DNA of 41,293 nt, from contig JAIEPW010000020.1 of the NCBI GenBank assembly GCA_019748195.1, positions 1 to 41,293 of the forward strand. Direction: 5' to 3'. The notes below the pieces were generated by a model. That model searched no databases and was not told where the DNA came from. It saw only the letters and a program-made list of their open reading frames with translations. The position numbers and the translations under genes were made by a program. Position 1 is the first letter of the stretch. The number at the start of each line of letters is the position of its first letter. Of the stretch, positions 25,104 through 33,674 are shown piece by piece. This DNA comes from Bryobacteraceae bacterium. GTDB taxonomy: Bacteria > Acidobacteriota > Terriglobia > Bryobacterales > Bryobacteraceae.

Positions 25104-26678
25104 GTGAAGCTTGGAATCGATTTCGGAACCACGCGCGTCGTGGTGGCGCACTCGGACCGCGGAAACTATCCGGTGGTGTCGTTCGAGGCGGGGGATGCTT
25201 CCTACGAGTGGTTCCCGCCCCTGGTGGCCTTGCGGGGAGAGGAACGCAAGTACGGTTGGGACGCATGGACCGTCCAGAGTGACCCCGGCTGGACCGTGCT
25301 CCGCTCCCTGAAGCGTCTATTGGAGGATGCCGGCCCTCAGACACGCGTTCAACTCGGGGACGCGGGTGATGTTCCGCTGCTGGAAATGATCGCCGGAATG
25401 GCCGCGGCGTTGCGCGCCGCCATTCAGGAGACTTCCAGCGTGCGGCCCGAACCGGGCGAGCCTCTGGAAGTAATGCTGGGAGTGCCGGCGAACGCTAATT
25501 CCAACCAGCGGTTCCTGACCGTGGACGCATTCCGGCGCGCCGGTTTCGAAGTGCTGGGCTTGTTGAACGAGCCCTCGGCGGCATCCATCGAATACGGACA
25601 TCGCCAGCGCGGGACCGCCAAGCCGGAGAAGGTGCTGGTATACGACCTGGGCGGCGGGACGTTTGACGCGTCCCTGGTGGATCTGGACCAGCGGACGCAT
25701 TCGGTGATCGCCTCCGAGGGCATTCCCACGCTCGGGGGCGACGACTTCGACCAGATTCTGGCGGAACTAGCGCTGGAGCGCTCCGGGACACTCCTGGATT
25801 CGTTGACTGCTTCCGAATGGTTTCGCCTTCACGACGAATGCCGGCGGCAGAAAGAGTCACTGAACCCGAACACGCGGCGGATCGCCGTGGATCTGGACGC
25901 GGCGCGGCCGGGCTTGGGGCAGGCGAACGTACCCGCCGCCGAGTTTTACGAGAGATCGCGTCCCCTGCTGGAATCCACTGTCGAGCTGGTGGCGAACCTG
26001 CTCGAACGCCAGGGGCATCCCGGGGGGTCGGGCCTCGATACGGTGTACATCACCGGAGGCGCCAGCGAGATGCCGCTGGTGGCGCGGCTGCTGCGGGAGC
26101 AGTACGGGCGAAAGGTGAAGCGGTCCTCGTACACGCGAGCCGCGACCGCCATCGGACTCGCGATCCAGGCGGACGAAGCCACCGGATACGTGTTGCGCGA
26201 GAGGTTCACCCGCCATTTCGGCGTGTGGCGCGAGGCCGCGGGCGGGCAGCTTCTGGTGTTCGATCCGATCTTCCCCAGGGGCACGCCTCTTCCGGGCGCG
26301 AAAGACGCGCCGCTCAAGATCCTGCGCGCTTACTATCCGGTGCACAACATCGGGCATTTCCGCTACCTGGAATCCAGTCACCTCAGCGAGAGCGGGTGGC
26401 CCACCGGCGATCTCGCGGTGTGGGATGAAATCCGCTTCCCCTTCGATGCGAAGCTGGCCACCACTCCGGATCTGGAATCCGTTGCGGTGACTCACATCAA
26501 CGGGTCAACCCCGCCGCAGCACATCGAGGAGGAGTATGCGTGCGACGCGACGGGTACCGTGCGCGTCACGATTCGCAACCGTACCTGCGGCTACGAGCGC
26601 GAATACAAGCTGGGGCGCTGGTCCGGCAAGGCGGCGGCGCTGGAACCGGTGCGCAAGGGCCGCAAACGGTTAAAATAG
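25104..26678 (+). CDS. Hsp70-like ATPase with substrate-binding-like beta domain but no lid
   Basis: A 524-residue protein. GTG 25104 was chosen because KLGIDFGTT (phosphate-1) must lie at the N-terminus and GGGG sits 6 nt upstream. Actin-fold motifs: LNEPSAASIEYG, VLVYDLGGGTFDASLVDLD (phosphate-2, about 178-194), LGGDDFDQIL and VYITGGASEMPLVARLL (adenosine, 314-330). The C-terminal part (about 360-524) is beta-rich and includes HFGVWREAAGGQLLVFDPIF followed by PRGTPLP, which resembles the SBD-beta start of DnaK (R-x-TPLP). The alpha-helical lid and usual linker (DVLLLD) are missing, so it is shorter than DnaK (about 610-640). No DnaJ or GrpE is adjacent; a divergent AAA ATPase is. Cax follows at 12 nt. 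Confidence 0.88.
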   Translation: MKLGIDFGTTRVVVAHSDRGNYPVVSFEAGDASYEWFPPLVALRGEERKYGWDAWTVQSDPGWTVLRSLKRLLEDAGPQTRVQLGDAGDVPLLEMIAGMAAALRAAIQETSSVRPEPGEPLEVMLGVPANANSNQRFLTVDAFRRAGFEVLGLLNEPSAASIEYGHRQRGTAKPEKVLVYDLGGGTFDASLVDLDQRTHSVIASEGIPTLGGDDFDQILAELALERSGTLLDSLTASEWFRLHDECRRQKESLNPNTRRIAVDLDAARPGLGQANVPAAEFYERSRPLLESTVELVANLLERQGHPGGSGLDTVYITGGASEMPLVARLLREQYGRKVKRSSYTRAATAIGLAIQADEATGYVLRERFTRHFGVWREAAGGQLLVFDPIFPRGTPLPGAKDAPLKILRAYYPVHNIGHFRYLESSHLSESGWPTGDLAVWDEIRFPFDAKLATTPDLESVAVTHINGSTPPQHIEEEYACDATGTVRVTIRNRTCGYEREYKLGRWSGKAAALEPVRKGRKRLK

Positions 26679-26690
26679 CGGAACCCCCGC

Positions 26691-27758
26691 ATGCTGAATC
26701 TCTTACTGGTCTTCGTGCCCATCGCCATTGGTCTGGAGTTTTTCGCGCACGAACGGCATGTGCTGATCTTTGTCGCTTCCGCGCTGGCTATCATTCCCGC
26801 GGCGGGGTGGCTGGGACGCGCCACCGAGCAGATCGCGGTGAAGACCGGGGAGGGGATCGGCGGCCTGCTGAACGCCACCTTCGGGAACGCCGCGGAGCTG
26901 ATCATCGCCATCATGGCGCTGCAGCGCGGGCTCTATGACGTGGTGAAAGCGTCGCTAACCGGCTCCATCATCGGTAACATCCTGCTGGTGATGGGCGCCT
27001 CCATGCTCGCGGGCGGGTTGAAGTTCCGCGAGCAGAAATTCAATACCACGGCGGCGCGCACGCAGGCGACCATGATGACTCTTGCCGCGATTTCGCTGAT
27101 CCTGCCCGCGGCTTTTCACTACCTGGGCGGCTCCGAAGCACTGGGGCGCGAAGGCGACCTGAGTCTGGAGATCGCCCTGGTGCTGCTGGCGACTTATGCG
27201 CTGCACCTGCTGTTCTCCCTGCGCAGCCACCGGCACCTGTTCGAAGGCGGCCACGGCGAAACCGAAGCGGGCGGCGCGCACTGGTCGACGCGGAAGAGCC
27301 TGCTGATCCTGACCGGGGCCACGGCCCTGATCGCGTGGATGAGCGAGATCCTGGTGGGCGCGGTGGAACCCGCCGCCGCCAGCGTGGGGATGTCCAAGAT
27401 TTTCGTCGGCGTGATTATCGTCGCCATCGTGGGCAACGCGGCCGAGCATTCCACGGCGATCCTGGTGGCGATGAAGAACCGGATGGACCTTTCGCTGTCC
27501 ATTGCCATGGGGTCCAGCGTGCAGATCGCGTTGTTCGTCGCGCCGGTCCTGGTGCTGCTGAGCTACGTGGTGGGACCGCGTCCGATGGACCTGGTGTTCA
27601 CGCCGGCGGAAGTGCTGGCGGTATTCCTGGCCGTGCTGATCACGGGCGAGATCGCCGGCGACGGCGAATGCAACTGGATTGAAGGCGTACAACTGCTGGC
27701 GGTGTACCTGATCCTTGGAATCGTGTTCTTTTTCCTGCCGGAAGCGGCGGCGCCCTAA
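26691..27758 (+). CDS. cax: Ca2+/H+ antiporter, CaCA family
   Basis: A 355-residue membrane protein with about ten helices in two repeats. The c-1 and c-2 signatures are [20 protein letters not shown] and [20 protein letters not shown], both with the GNAAE motif that carries the cation-binding Glu. [15 protein letters not shown] after the second repeat is also typical. It exports Ca2+ in exchange for protons. The loop [14 protein letters not shown] between repeats is hydrophilic. It lies 12 nt after the Hsp70-like gene and may be cotranscribed. Its stop overlaps mtnA's stop by 3 bases (27755-27758). Confidence 0.95.
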   Translation: MLNLLLVFVPIAIGLEFFAHERHVLIFVASALAIIPAAGWLGRATEQIAVKTGEGIGGLLNATFGNAAELIIAIMALQRGLYDVVKASLTGSIIGNILLVMGASMLAGGLKFREQKFNTTAARTQATMMTLAAISLILPAAFHYLGGSEALGREGDLSLEIALVLLATYALHLLFSLRSHRHLFEGGHGETEAGGAHWSTRKSLLILTGATALIAWMSEILVGAVEPAAASVGMSKIFVGVIIVAIVGNAAEHSTAILVAMKNRMDLSLSIAMGSSVQIALFVAPVLVLLSYVVGPRPMDLVFTPAEVLAVFLAVLITGEIAGDGECNWIEGVQLLAVYLILGIVFFFLPEAAAP

Positions 27759-28768
27759 CGCTTCCCCGCCAGCCTGGCCAGCGATTCCCGATACGGCGCG
27801 CGGGCGACGCCGCGTTCCGTGATGATCGCGGTCACGTAGCGATTCGGAGTCACGTCGAAGGCGGGATTGCGGACGGCGATCCGGTCCGGCGCCACGTGCA
27901 CGCCATGGACATGGGTGACTTCGGCTGCCGCGCGCTCCTCGATGGGAATCTGATCGCCGCCGGCGAGGGTCAGGTCGAGAGTGGAGATCGGCGCGGCGAC
28001 GTAAAAAGGAATGCCGTTTTCCTTGGCCAACACGGCTACGGAATAGGTTCCGATCTTGTTGGCGACATCGCCGTTGGCGGCAATGCGATCCGCGCCGACC
28101 ACGACGCAGCCGAACTGCCCGGATTTCATGAAATGGCCGGCCATGTTGTCGGTGATGAGGGTGGTGGGGATCCCGTCCTGCGCCAGCTCCCACGCAGTCA
28201 GGCGGGAGCCCTGCAGGAAGGGCCGTGTTTCGTCGGCGAAGACGTCGATCTTTTTCCCGGACTCGACGGCGGCGCGAATCACACCCAGCGCGGTGCCGTA
28301 ACCCGCCGTGGCCAAGGCGCCGGCGTTGCAATGGGTGAGCACGGTCTTGCCGTCGGGCACCAGGTCCGCCCCGTTGCGGCCGATCGCTTTGCAGATTTCG
28401 ATGTCTTCCTCACGGATGCGGCAAGCTTCGGCGATGAGGCGGCCGCGGAGCTCAGCCTCAGGCAGGCCGTTCAGCGAGGCGCGCAGGTCCTTCATGCGCT
28501 GGATGCCCCAGAACAGGTTGACGGCGGTGGGACGGGTGGCGGCGAGGGTATCGCAGACTTTGTCAAAATCGGCGCCCTGTGCATAGCCTAAGGCGATGCC
28601 CATTGCCGCGGCGACGCCGATGGCCGGCGCTCCCCGGATCACCATGGAGCGAATCGCGTCGGCTACCTCTTCGTAGGTCTTGCAGGTTACGTAGATCGCC
28701 TCGCGCGGCAGCCGTGTCTGATCGATCATCACGACGCCATCGGCGGTCCATTGAATGGTTTCCACCAT
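27755..28768 (-). CDS. mtnA: S-methyl-5-thioribose-1-phosphate isomerase
   Basis: MtnA converts methylthioribose-1-phosphate to methylthioribulose-1-phosphate in the methionine salvage pathway. The 337-residue length and motifs fit: [34 protein letters not shown] (catalytic Cys), [39 protein letters not shown] (catalytic Asp) and [17 protein letters not shown] at the end. It follows the B12-type radical SAM gene by 21 nt. No other salvage gene (mtnB, mtnC, mtnK) is seen here. A related role, ribose-1,5-bisphosphate isomerase, is possible but less likely. Confidence 0.95.
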   Translation of the reverse strand: MVETIQWTADGVVMIDQTRLPREAIYVTCKTYEEVADAIRSMVIRGAPAIGVAAAMGIALGYAQGADFDKVCDTLAATRPTAVNLFWGIQRMKDLRASLNGLPEAELRGRLIAEACRIREEDIEICKAIGRNGADLVPDGKTVLTHCNAGALATAGYGTALGVIRAAVESGKKIDVFADETRPFLQGSRLTAWELAQDGIPTTLITDNMAGHFMKSGQFGCVVVGADRIAANGDVANKIGTYSVAVLAKENGIPFYVAAPISTLDLTLAGGDQIPIEERAAAEVTHVHGVHVAPDRIAVRNPAFDVTPNRYVTAIITERGVARAPYRESLARLAGKR

Positions 28769-28789
28769 TCGATTATGCGCCAGCGGGCT

Positions 28790-30331
28790 CTACTGAAGCA
28801 CCTTGAGCGGATTGACGGCGCGCACCGGGACCGGATTGGCAAGCTGCGGCATCGGCTTCGCCTGGAACAGCGCGCGGCAAGGGATCGCCAGCCAGCGCGC
28901 CCACCGGTTGGCGCGCTTGCGGCGCGCGCTGTCGGTGGCGATGCCGGTGCTCGCGTACATCTGGCGATACAGCTTGGAGATGAAGACAAACGCCAGGCGG
29001 GCTTTCAGCGTTTTCACGCAGCCCGCGCGCTTCCACACGGAGCGGAAGCTGTAGAAACGGTCCCACACCGCCTGGGTGCGCACGCGCATTTCATCCGAGC
29101 CCATGGTGGGATGCGGCATGAACATCTTGGGGCGCTTGTGGTTGGGGATCAACCAATAGCGCGATAGCGGGATGCCGTCCACCGCCGGCGGATTGTCGCC
29201 CAGCGACTTCTCCCATTTTTCAAAGTCGACGGTGCCGGCAAAGGGCGTCAGCATGACAAACTGCGCGAAGGTGAGGCCGGCTTTTTCCGCCAGCTCGCAA
29301 GTGGCGGCGAAGGTGTCTTCCCGGTCCGTTGGCAGCCCAAAGATAAAGGAACCTAGAACGTGGACGCCATGCTGACGGAACTTCTGAAGCTGCCGCACCA
29401 GGTTATCCCCGGAGAGGTTGAAGTCCTTGAAGACGCTTTTCAGGCCTTCGGGAGTGACGGCTTCCACGCCGACCAGCGCGCCCTTGATATGAGCATCGCG
29501 CATGGCGTTCAGGAATTCGGGATCTTCGGCAGCCTCCATGGTGATCTGGGTGAAGAACACCATGTCGGCGGGCAGTTGCTTCAGGCGCGCCATGAGCTCG
29601 AAGCGTTCCTCGCGGATAGCGTTCAACTGCTCCACTCGCGAGAAATTCTTCTGTTTCTCCGCGAGCTCGATGTCGCGATAGCTGACGGGGTAGAAATTAT
29701 CGTCGGCGAGCGCGATGAAGCGAAAGCCTTTGCGCCGCAGCTCGACAATTTCGGAGACCACGCTGTCGACGGTGCGCTGGCGCGGCTTCTGACCGTCGGT
29801 TCGCCAGACGGAGCAAAAGGAGCAGTGTTTGGGGCACCCGCGCAGGGTCTGCACGGACGCCCACATGTACTTCTTGTCGGGCAGCAGATCCCAGCGCGCG
29901 GACTGGAAGTTCTCCGCTTCCACGCGGCCGCCGTCATAGACTTCCTGAAAGTCGCCATTGCGATGATCCTTCAGCACCTGGCCCCAAGCGAGATCGCCGT
30001 CGCCTTTCACCACCGAGTGGGCTCCACCCAGGGTGAGAGCCTCCCGCGGGTACAGGGTGGCGTGAATGCCGCCGAAGATGACGCGAGCCCCGCGGGCCCG
30101 CAGTTCGGTACCGATGGCATAGCCACGCAACGCGTTTCCGGTGTGAATGCCGATGCCAACGTAATCGCCAGGGGCTATCGCGGTTGCGTCGAGCGGTTCC
30201 AAAGCTTCATCCCAAACCAGCGGATCGCCGAAGGAGGCCGGAGTCGCGGCAGCCAAAACATATAACCAGCGCGGCGTAATTACCGCAGTCCCGAACGAAC
30301 TGTCGCTCGGGTTAATCAAATGCACTCTCAT
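28790..30331 (-). CDS. B12-binding-type radical SAM protein (DUF4070-like C-terminus)
   Basis: A 513-residue protein; ATG 30331 has GGAAG 7 nt upstream. The N-terminal 150 residues form a Rossmann-like B12-binding-type domain (MRVHLINPSDSSFG, VIFGGIHATLYPREAL, VVKGDGDLAW) but lack the D-x-H-x-x-G axial-His motif, as in many relatives. Then comes the radical SAM core with C166-PKH-C170-SF-C173, FIALADDNFYP, FFTQITMEAAEDPEFL and GVEAVTPEGLKSV. The C-terminal part (SLGDNPPAVDGIPLSRYW onwards) matches the DUF4070 region. Relatives do methylations and ring closures (for example BchE, HpnP). No pathway is indicated by neighbours; a dyad-containing gap separates it from the MBL gene. Confidence 0.92.
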   Translation of the reverse strand: MRVHLINPSDSSFGTAVITPRWLYVLAAATPASFGDPLVWDEALEPLDATAIAPGDYVGIGIHTGNALRGYAIGTELRARGARVIFGGIHATLYPREALTLGGAHSVVKGDGDLAWGQVLKDHRNGDFQEVYDGGRVEAENFQSARWDLLPDKKYMWASVQTLRGCPKHCSFCSVWRTDGQKPRQRTVDSVVSEIVELRRKGFRFIALADDNFYPVSYRDIELAEKQKNFSRVEQLNAIREERFELMARLKQLPADMVFFTQITMEAAEDPEFLNAMRDAHIKGALVGVEAVTPEGLKSVFKDFNLSGDNLVRQLQKFRQHGVHVLGSFIFGLPTDREDTFAATCELAEKAGLTFAQFVMLTPFAGTVDFEKWEKSLGDNPPAVDGIPLSRYWLIPNHKRPKMFMPHPTMGSDEMRVRTQAVWDRFYSFRSVWKRAGCVKTLKARLAFVFISKLYRQMYASTGIATDSARRKRANRWARWLAIPCRALFQAKPMPQLANPVPVRAVNPLKVLQ

Positions 30332-30390
30332 CCGGACTTCCGCCCTTCCGTTCGCAGCCAATAGATGCAGGCCAGCATCACGTATCAAAT

Positions 30391-30403
30391 CAACACTGTG
30401 TTG
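30391..30403. promoter_or_regulatory. Perfect dyad CAACAC-T-GTGTTG, possible operator
   Basis: A 13-base dyad in the 140 bp gap between the divergent radical SAM gene (start 30331) and the MBL hydrolase gene (start 30472). Position and symmetry suit a repressor or activator site. A further inverted repeat GTACCG/CGGTAC (30445-30450 with 30457-30462) overlaps the putative -10 TACAAT (30460-30465) of the MBL gene. No regulator is adjacent, so the call is tentative. Confidence 0.4.
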
Positions 30404-30471
30404 CAGTGGGTGATTAAGTCTATCATTGCCGGGAAAGGCCGGGCGTACCGTAGCGCCGGTACAATCGTTTC

Positions 30472-31101
30472 ATGATCCACGAAACTCTGCCGGTCGGCCC
30501 CTTGCAGTGCAACTGCTCCATCTTCGGCGACGAGCAGTCACGCGAGGCGATCGTGATGGATCCGGGGGACGACATCGCCGAAATTGTCGCTATTTTGCAA
30601 AGGCACAAGCTTCGGGTGAAGGCGATCGTGATTACCCACGGGCATATCGACCATGTCGGCGGGGCGGCTAAACTCAAGAAGATCACCGGCGCGCCGGTGC
30701 ACATGAACGAGCAGGATACGATGTGGCTGGACCGGCTGGAGACGCAGGCTCAGTGGCTGGGCATGGCGACCCCGGAGCGCACCGAGATCGATACGCCCGC
30801 GCGGGAAGGCGACACGCTGGATCTGGGACCCGCGCGAATGCACGTGTTGCAGACGCCGGGGCACACCCTGGGCAGCATTTCCATCTGGATACCGGCGGAA
30901 AACAAGCTGGTCGCCGGCGACACGCTCTTCCGCGATTCGATTGGAAGGACCGATCTGCCGGGCGGCGACTATGACACGATCCTGCGGTCGATTCACAACA
31001 AGCTTCTGCCGCTTCCCGAAGACGCGGAGGTCATTTGCGGTCACGGCCCGAACACGACTATCGGGCGGGAGAAGGAGCGAAATCCGTTTTTGACCCGGTG
31101 A
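30472..31101 (+). CDS. Metallo-beta-lactamase-fold hydrolase, glyoxalase II-like
   Basis: A 209-residue cytoplasmic hydrolase. It has THGHIDHVGG (55-64; His56, His58, Asp60, His61), LQTPGHTLGSISIW (His ligand), VAGDTLFRDSIGRTDLPGGD (bridging Asp) and VICGHGPNTTIGREKERNPF (last His), the complete two-metal site of the glyoxalase II/YcbL group. The short C-terminus, without the glutathione-binding helices of true GloB, favours YcbL-like thioesterase action. TACAAT ends 6 nt before the ATG and no Shine-Dalgarno site is seen, so it is probably leaderless. CreD-like gene follows after its own promoter. Confidence 0.92.
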   Translation: MIHETLPVGPLQCNCSIFGDEQSREAIVMDPGDDIAEIVAILQRHKLRVKAIVITHGHIDHVGGAAKLKKITGAPVHMNEQDTMWLDRLETQAQWLGMATPERTEIDTPAREGDTLDLGPARMHVLQTPGHTLGSISIWIPAENKLVAGDTLFRDSIGRTDLPGGDYDTILRSIHNKLLPLPEDAEVICGHGPNTTIGREKERNPFLTR

Positions 31102-31110
31102 TGGTTTAAC

Positions 31111-31139
31111 TTGACAATACAAAGTACTCTGCGTATAGT
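31111..31139 (+). promoter_or_regulatory. Sigma70-type promoter TTGACA-N17-TATAGT
   Basis: A full -35 consensus TTGACA (31111-31116), a 17-base spacer and TATAGT (31134-31139). The ATG of the CreD-like gene is at 31146, 6 nt after the -10, so transcription should begin at or within two bases of the start codon. This is the best promoter in the window and predicts a leaderless mRNA. The spacer holds AAAGTACTCTGC, where a repressor could bind. Confidence 0.8.
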
Positions 31140-31145
31140 AGCTTC

Positions 31146-32372
31146 ATGTATGCGCGCATCGGAGCGATCGGCCTGATTCTTGCTTGCACCTCCGTGGCCT
31201 GGATGATTTTGGGCAATACGATCTCGTCGCGGACGGGAAACGCGGACGAGCTGTTGCGAAGCAAGGTGGTGTCGAGTTGGGGCTCCCCGCACCAGCAGCA
31301 GCCGCCGTCGGCTTCTTACTCCGAGATCCGGCCGACGCGCGAGCGGAGATTGGTGGACGGCAAGCTGGTGGAGATCCCCGGAGAGCAGGAGGTGATCATC
31401 GGGCTGCCGCTCGAATCCTCGCGCATCGATGTCGATCTGAATCTCGAATACCGGCAGAAGGGGTTGCTCTGGTACAGCACGTACGGAGTGGAGTTCCGGG
31501 GCGCCTACACGTTCCGCAACACGAGCGCGCGGCCCGAGCAGGTGTCCTTCCGGCTGCCGTATCCCGCGGCGAACGCGATCTACGACGGCGTGGCGGTTAC
31601 GGCGAACGGGCTTCCGGTCGCGTTGGAGATCCTGAACGCGGGGGCCACGGCGGAGGTGACGGCGCCCGCGGGCGCGGCGGTCCGGTTCGAGGCTCGCTAC
31701 CGTTCGCGAGGTTTGGACTCCTGGACCTACAAGCTGGCGCAGCCGGACGGCGTGGGCCAGGTGCGCGACTTCGAACTGCGAATGAAGACCAACTTCCCCG
31801 AGATCGATTTCGCCGAGAACACGGTGTCGCCGAACCGGAAGCAGCGCAGCGGAGCGGGCTGGAATCTGGAGTGGAAGTACGAGAACCTGGTCACCGGCCT
31901 CCACATCGCGATGGTGATGCCGCGGAAGTTGCAGCCGGGGCCGATGGCGGGGCAGATCAGCTATTTCGCGCCGGTCAGTCTGCTGTTCTTCTTCTTCGCG
32001 ATGCTGGTGCTCACCTGGATCCGCGGCGTGCCGCTGCATCCGGTGAACTACTTTTTCCTGGCGGCGTCGTTCTTCGCCTTTCACCTGCTGCTGGCGTATC
32101 TGGTGGATCACATCTCGATCCACATAGCGTTCGTGATCTGCTCGGTGGTTTCGATTTTCCTGGTAGTGAGCTATTTGCGGGTCGTGGCGGGGATGCGCTT
32201 CGCGGCGGTGGAGGCGGGAGGGGCGCAGTTCCTGTACCTGGTGCTATTCTCCTACGCGTTTTTCTTCAAGGGATTCACGGGTCTGGCGGTGACCATCGGC
32301 GCCATCCTGACGCTGTTCGTGGTGATGCAGGCCACGGCGCGGGTCGAGCGGCAGAGGCCGCGGACAAACTAA
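31146..32372 (+). CDS. CreD-like inner-membrane protein
   Basis: A 408-residue membrane protein with one N-terminal helix, a large extracytoplasmic beta-rich domain (about 35-265) and a helical bundle at the end. The C-terminal region has the CreD layout: ISYFAPVSLLFFFFAMLVL, HPVNYFFLAASFFAFHLLLA, YLVDHISIHIAF, SYLRVVAG, FLYLVLFSYAFFFKGFTGL and ALTLFVVMQATAR-like end. CreD (E. coli CreBC regulon) affects envelope and colicin tolerance; its molecular role is unclear. The start follows a consensus promoter by 6 nt. Its TAA (32370-32372) is in frame with the glycosyltransferase downstream. BlaI/MecI-type repressors often sit near such genes, but none is seen here. Confidence 0.87.
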   Translation: MYARIGAIGLILACTSVAWMILGNTISSRTGNADELLRSKVVSSWGSPHQQQPPSASYSEIRPTRERRLVDGKLVEIPGEQEVIIGLPLESSRIDVDLNLEYRQKGLLWYSTYGVEFRGAYTFRNTSARPEQVSFRLPYPAANAIYDGVAVTANGLPVALEILNAGATAEVTAPAGAAVRFEARYRSRGLDSWTYKLAQPDGVGQVRDFELRMKTNFPEIDFAENTVSPNRKQRSGAGWNLEWKYENLVTGLHIAMVMPRKLQPGPMAGQISYFAPVSLLFFFFAMLVLTWIRGVPLHPVNYFFLAASFFAFHLLLAYLVDHISIHIAFVICSVVSIFLVVSYLRVVAGMRFAAVEAGGAQFLYLVLFSYAFFFKGFTGLAVTIGAILTLFVVMQATARVERQRPRTN

Positions 32373-32435
32373 AATCTTAGAATTCCTGCCCGCCTGCTGC
32401 TTGCGCTCACGGAGTTCCCGCCGGAGATCGGAGGG

Positions 32436-33674
32436 ATGCAGACGCATGCGGTGGAGATCGCCAACCGGCTGCACGCGGCAGGGCACACCCTGGAAGTTTT
32501 GACGTATCGGGCTCGCGATGACGCAGCGCTGCGTTTCGATGCGGCGCTCGCCTCTCCGGTGCGCCGAGTGCTCAGCCGGGTGAGTTTCTGGCGCAACATC
32601 GAGCTTGCGGCGGAGGCGGCGCGCGCCGCGGATCTGATCTACGCCTCCACGATTTATTTCGGGCTGGCGGGTGAGCGGGCAGGCGTGCCGGTGGTGTGTC
32701 GCTCGGCGGGCAACGATCTGCAGCGTCCCTGGATCGCGTATCCGTTCCGGTTCGGCAGCGCCGCGCTGAGCGCGCCCTGGTTCGAGGACCGCGCGTACCG
32801 CTGGTTCCGGCGGCGCCGTGGTCCGGAATGGCTGGACCGGCTATTGAAGCAGACGCGGCGGGACCTGGCTCGCGCCTCGGCGGCGGCGAACGATCATGTT
32901 TTCGCGAACAGCCGCTACACGGCGGAACTGCTGGCCGCGATAGCGATCCCACCCGCGCGGCGCGAGGTGCTGTGCGGCGGCGTGGACGCGGAGGCGTTCG
33001 GCGCGGCGCGCCAAAAGCGGGAGGAGGCTCGCGCGGCATTCGGCGTCGCGGCGGGCGAGTTCTGCGTGTTGACCGCGTGCCGTCTGGTGCCCAAGAAGGG
33101 GATCGATTTCCTGCTGCGCGCGATGGCGGCGGCGGGCGGCGATCCGTGGACGCTGCTGGTGGCTGGGGACGGGCCATATCGCCGGGACTACCGGGTGCTG
33201 GCCGAGAGCCTGGGTCTGCTGGATCGCGTCCGGTTCGCCGGCCGGCTGCCGCACACGGCCATGCCCGGGTGTTTTGCCGCGGCCGATGCCTTCGTGCTGT
33301 CCAGCCACGATGTCGCGGTGGGGGACGGCGCGGTGGATGCGGAAACCATGGGTCGCGTGCTGTGCGAGGCCAATGCCGCCGGCGTGCCGGTGCTGGCGTC
33401 ACGCTGCGGGGGCGTTGAAAGCGTGGTCGAATGCGGCGTAAACGGCCTGCTGTTCGAACCGCGGAACCCGGCCGCTTTCCTCGAAGCCTTGGAGAGGCTG
33501 CGCCGCGACGGGAAGCTGCGGCGCCGCATCGTGGAGGGCGGCCTGGAAGCGGCCCGTACGCGATTCGACTGGCGGGTGATTGTGCGGCGGCACCAGCAGG
33601 TGTTTGAGCGGATCGCCGCGCGGGAAGGAACGGTGGCCGCCCCGGTTCACGCCTTGGGATGGGAGCGGTCGTAG
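32436..33674 (+). CDS. Family 4-type glycosyltransferase, start codon problem
   Basis: A GT-B glycosyltransferase of 412 residues from ATG 32436. The first Rossmann strand and loop lie upstream of that ATG: reading back in frame gives RLLLALTEFPPEIGG, which is the usual start of GT4 proteins. No ATG, GTG or TTG lies in that stretch; the frame is bounded by the TAA of the CreD-like gene at 32370. AUU at 32382 or CUG at 32394 would be non-standard starts. Downstream motifs are VFANSRYTAELL, LTACRLVPKKGIDFLLRAM, VAGDGPYRRDY and the E-x7-E region DAETMGRVLCEANAAGVPVL. It transfers a sugar to a lipid or polysaccharide; the donor is unknown. It overlaps xerC's end by 28 bp. Confidence 0.87.
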   Translation: MQTHAVEIANRLHAAGHTLEVLTYRARDDAALRFDAALASPVRRVLSRVSFWRNIELAAEAARAADLIYASTIYFGLAGERAGVPVVCRSAGNDLQRPWIAYPFRFGSAALSAPWFEDRAYRWFRRRRGPEWLDRLLKQTRRDLARASAAANDHVFANSRYTAELLAAIAIPPARREVLCGGVDAEAFGAARQKREEARAAFGVAAGEFCVLTACRLVPKKGIDFLLRAMAAAGGDPWTLLVAGDGPYRRDYRVLAESLGLLDRVRFAGRLPHTAMPGCFAAADAFVLSSHDVAVGDGAVDAETMGRVLCEANAAGVPVLASRCGGVESVVECGVNGLLFEPRNPAAFLEALERLRRDGKLRRRIVEGGLEAARTRFDWRVIVRRHQQVFERIAAREGTVAAPVHALGWERS

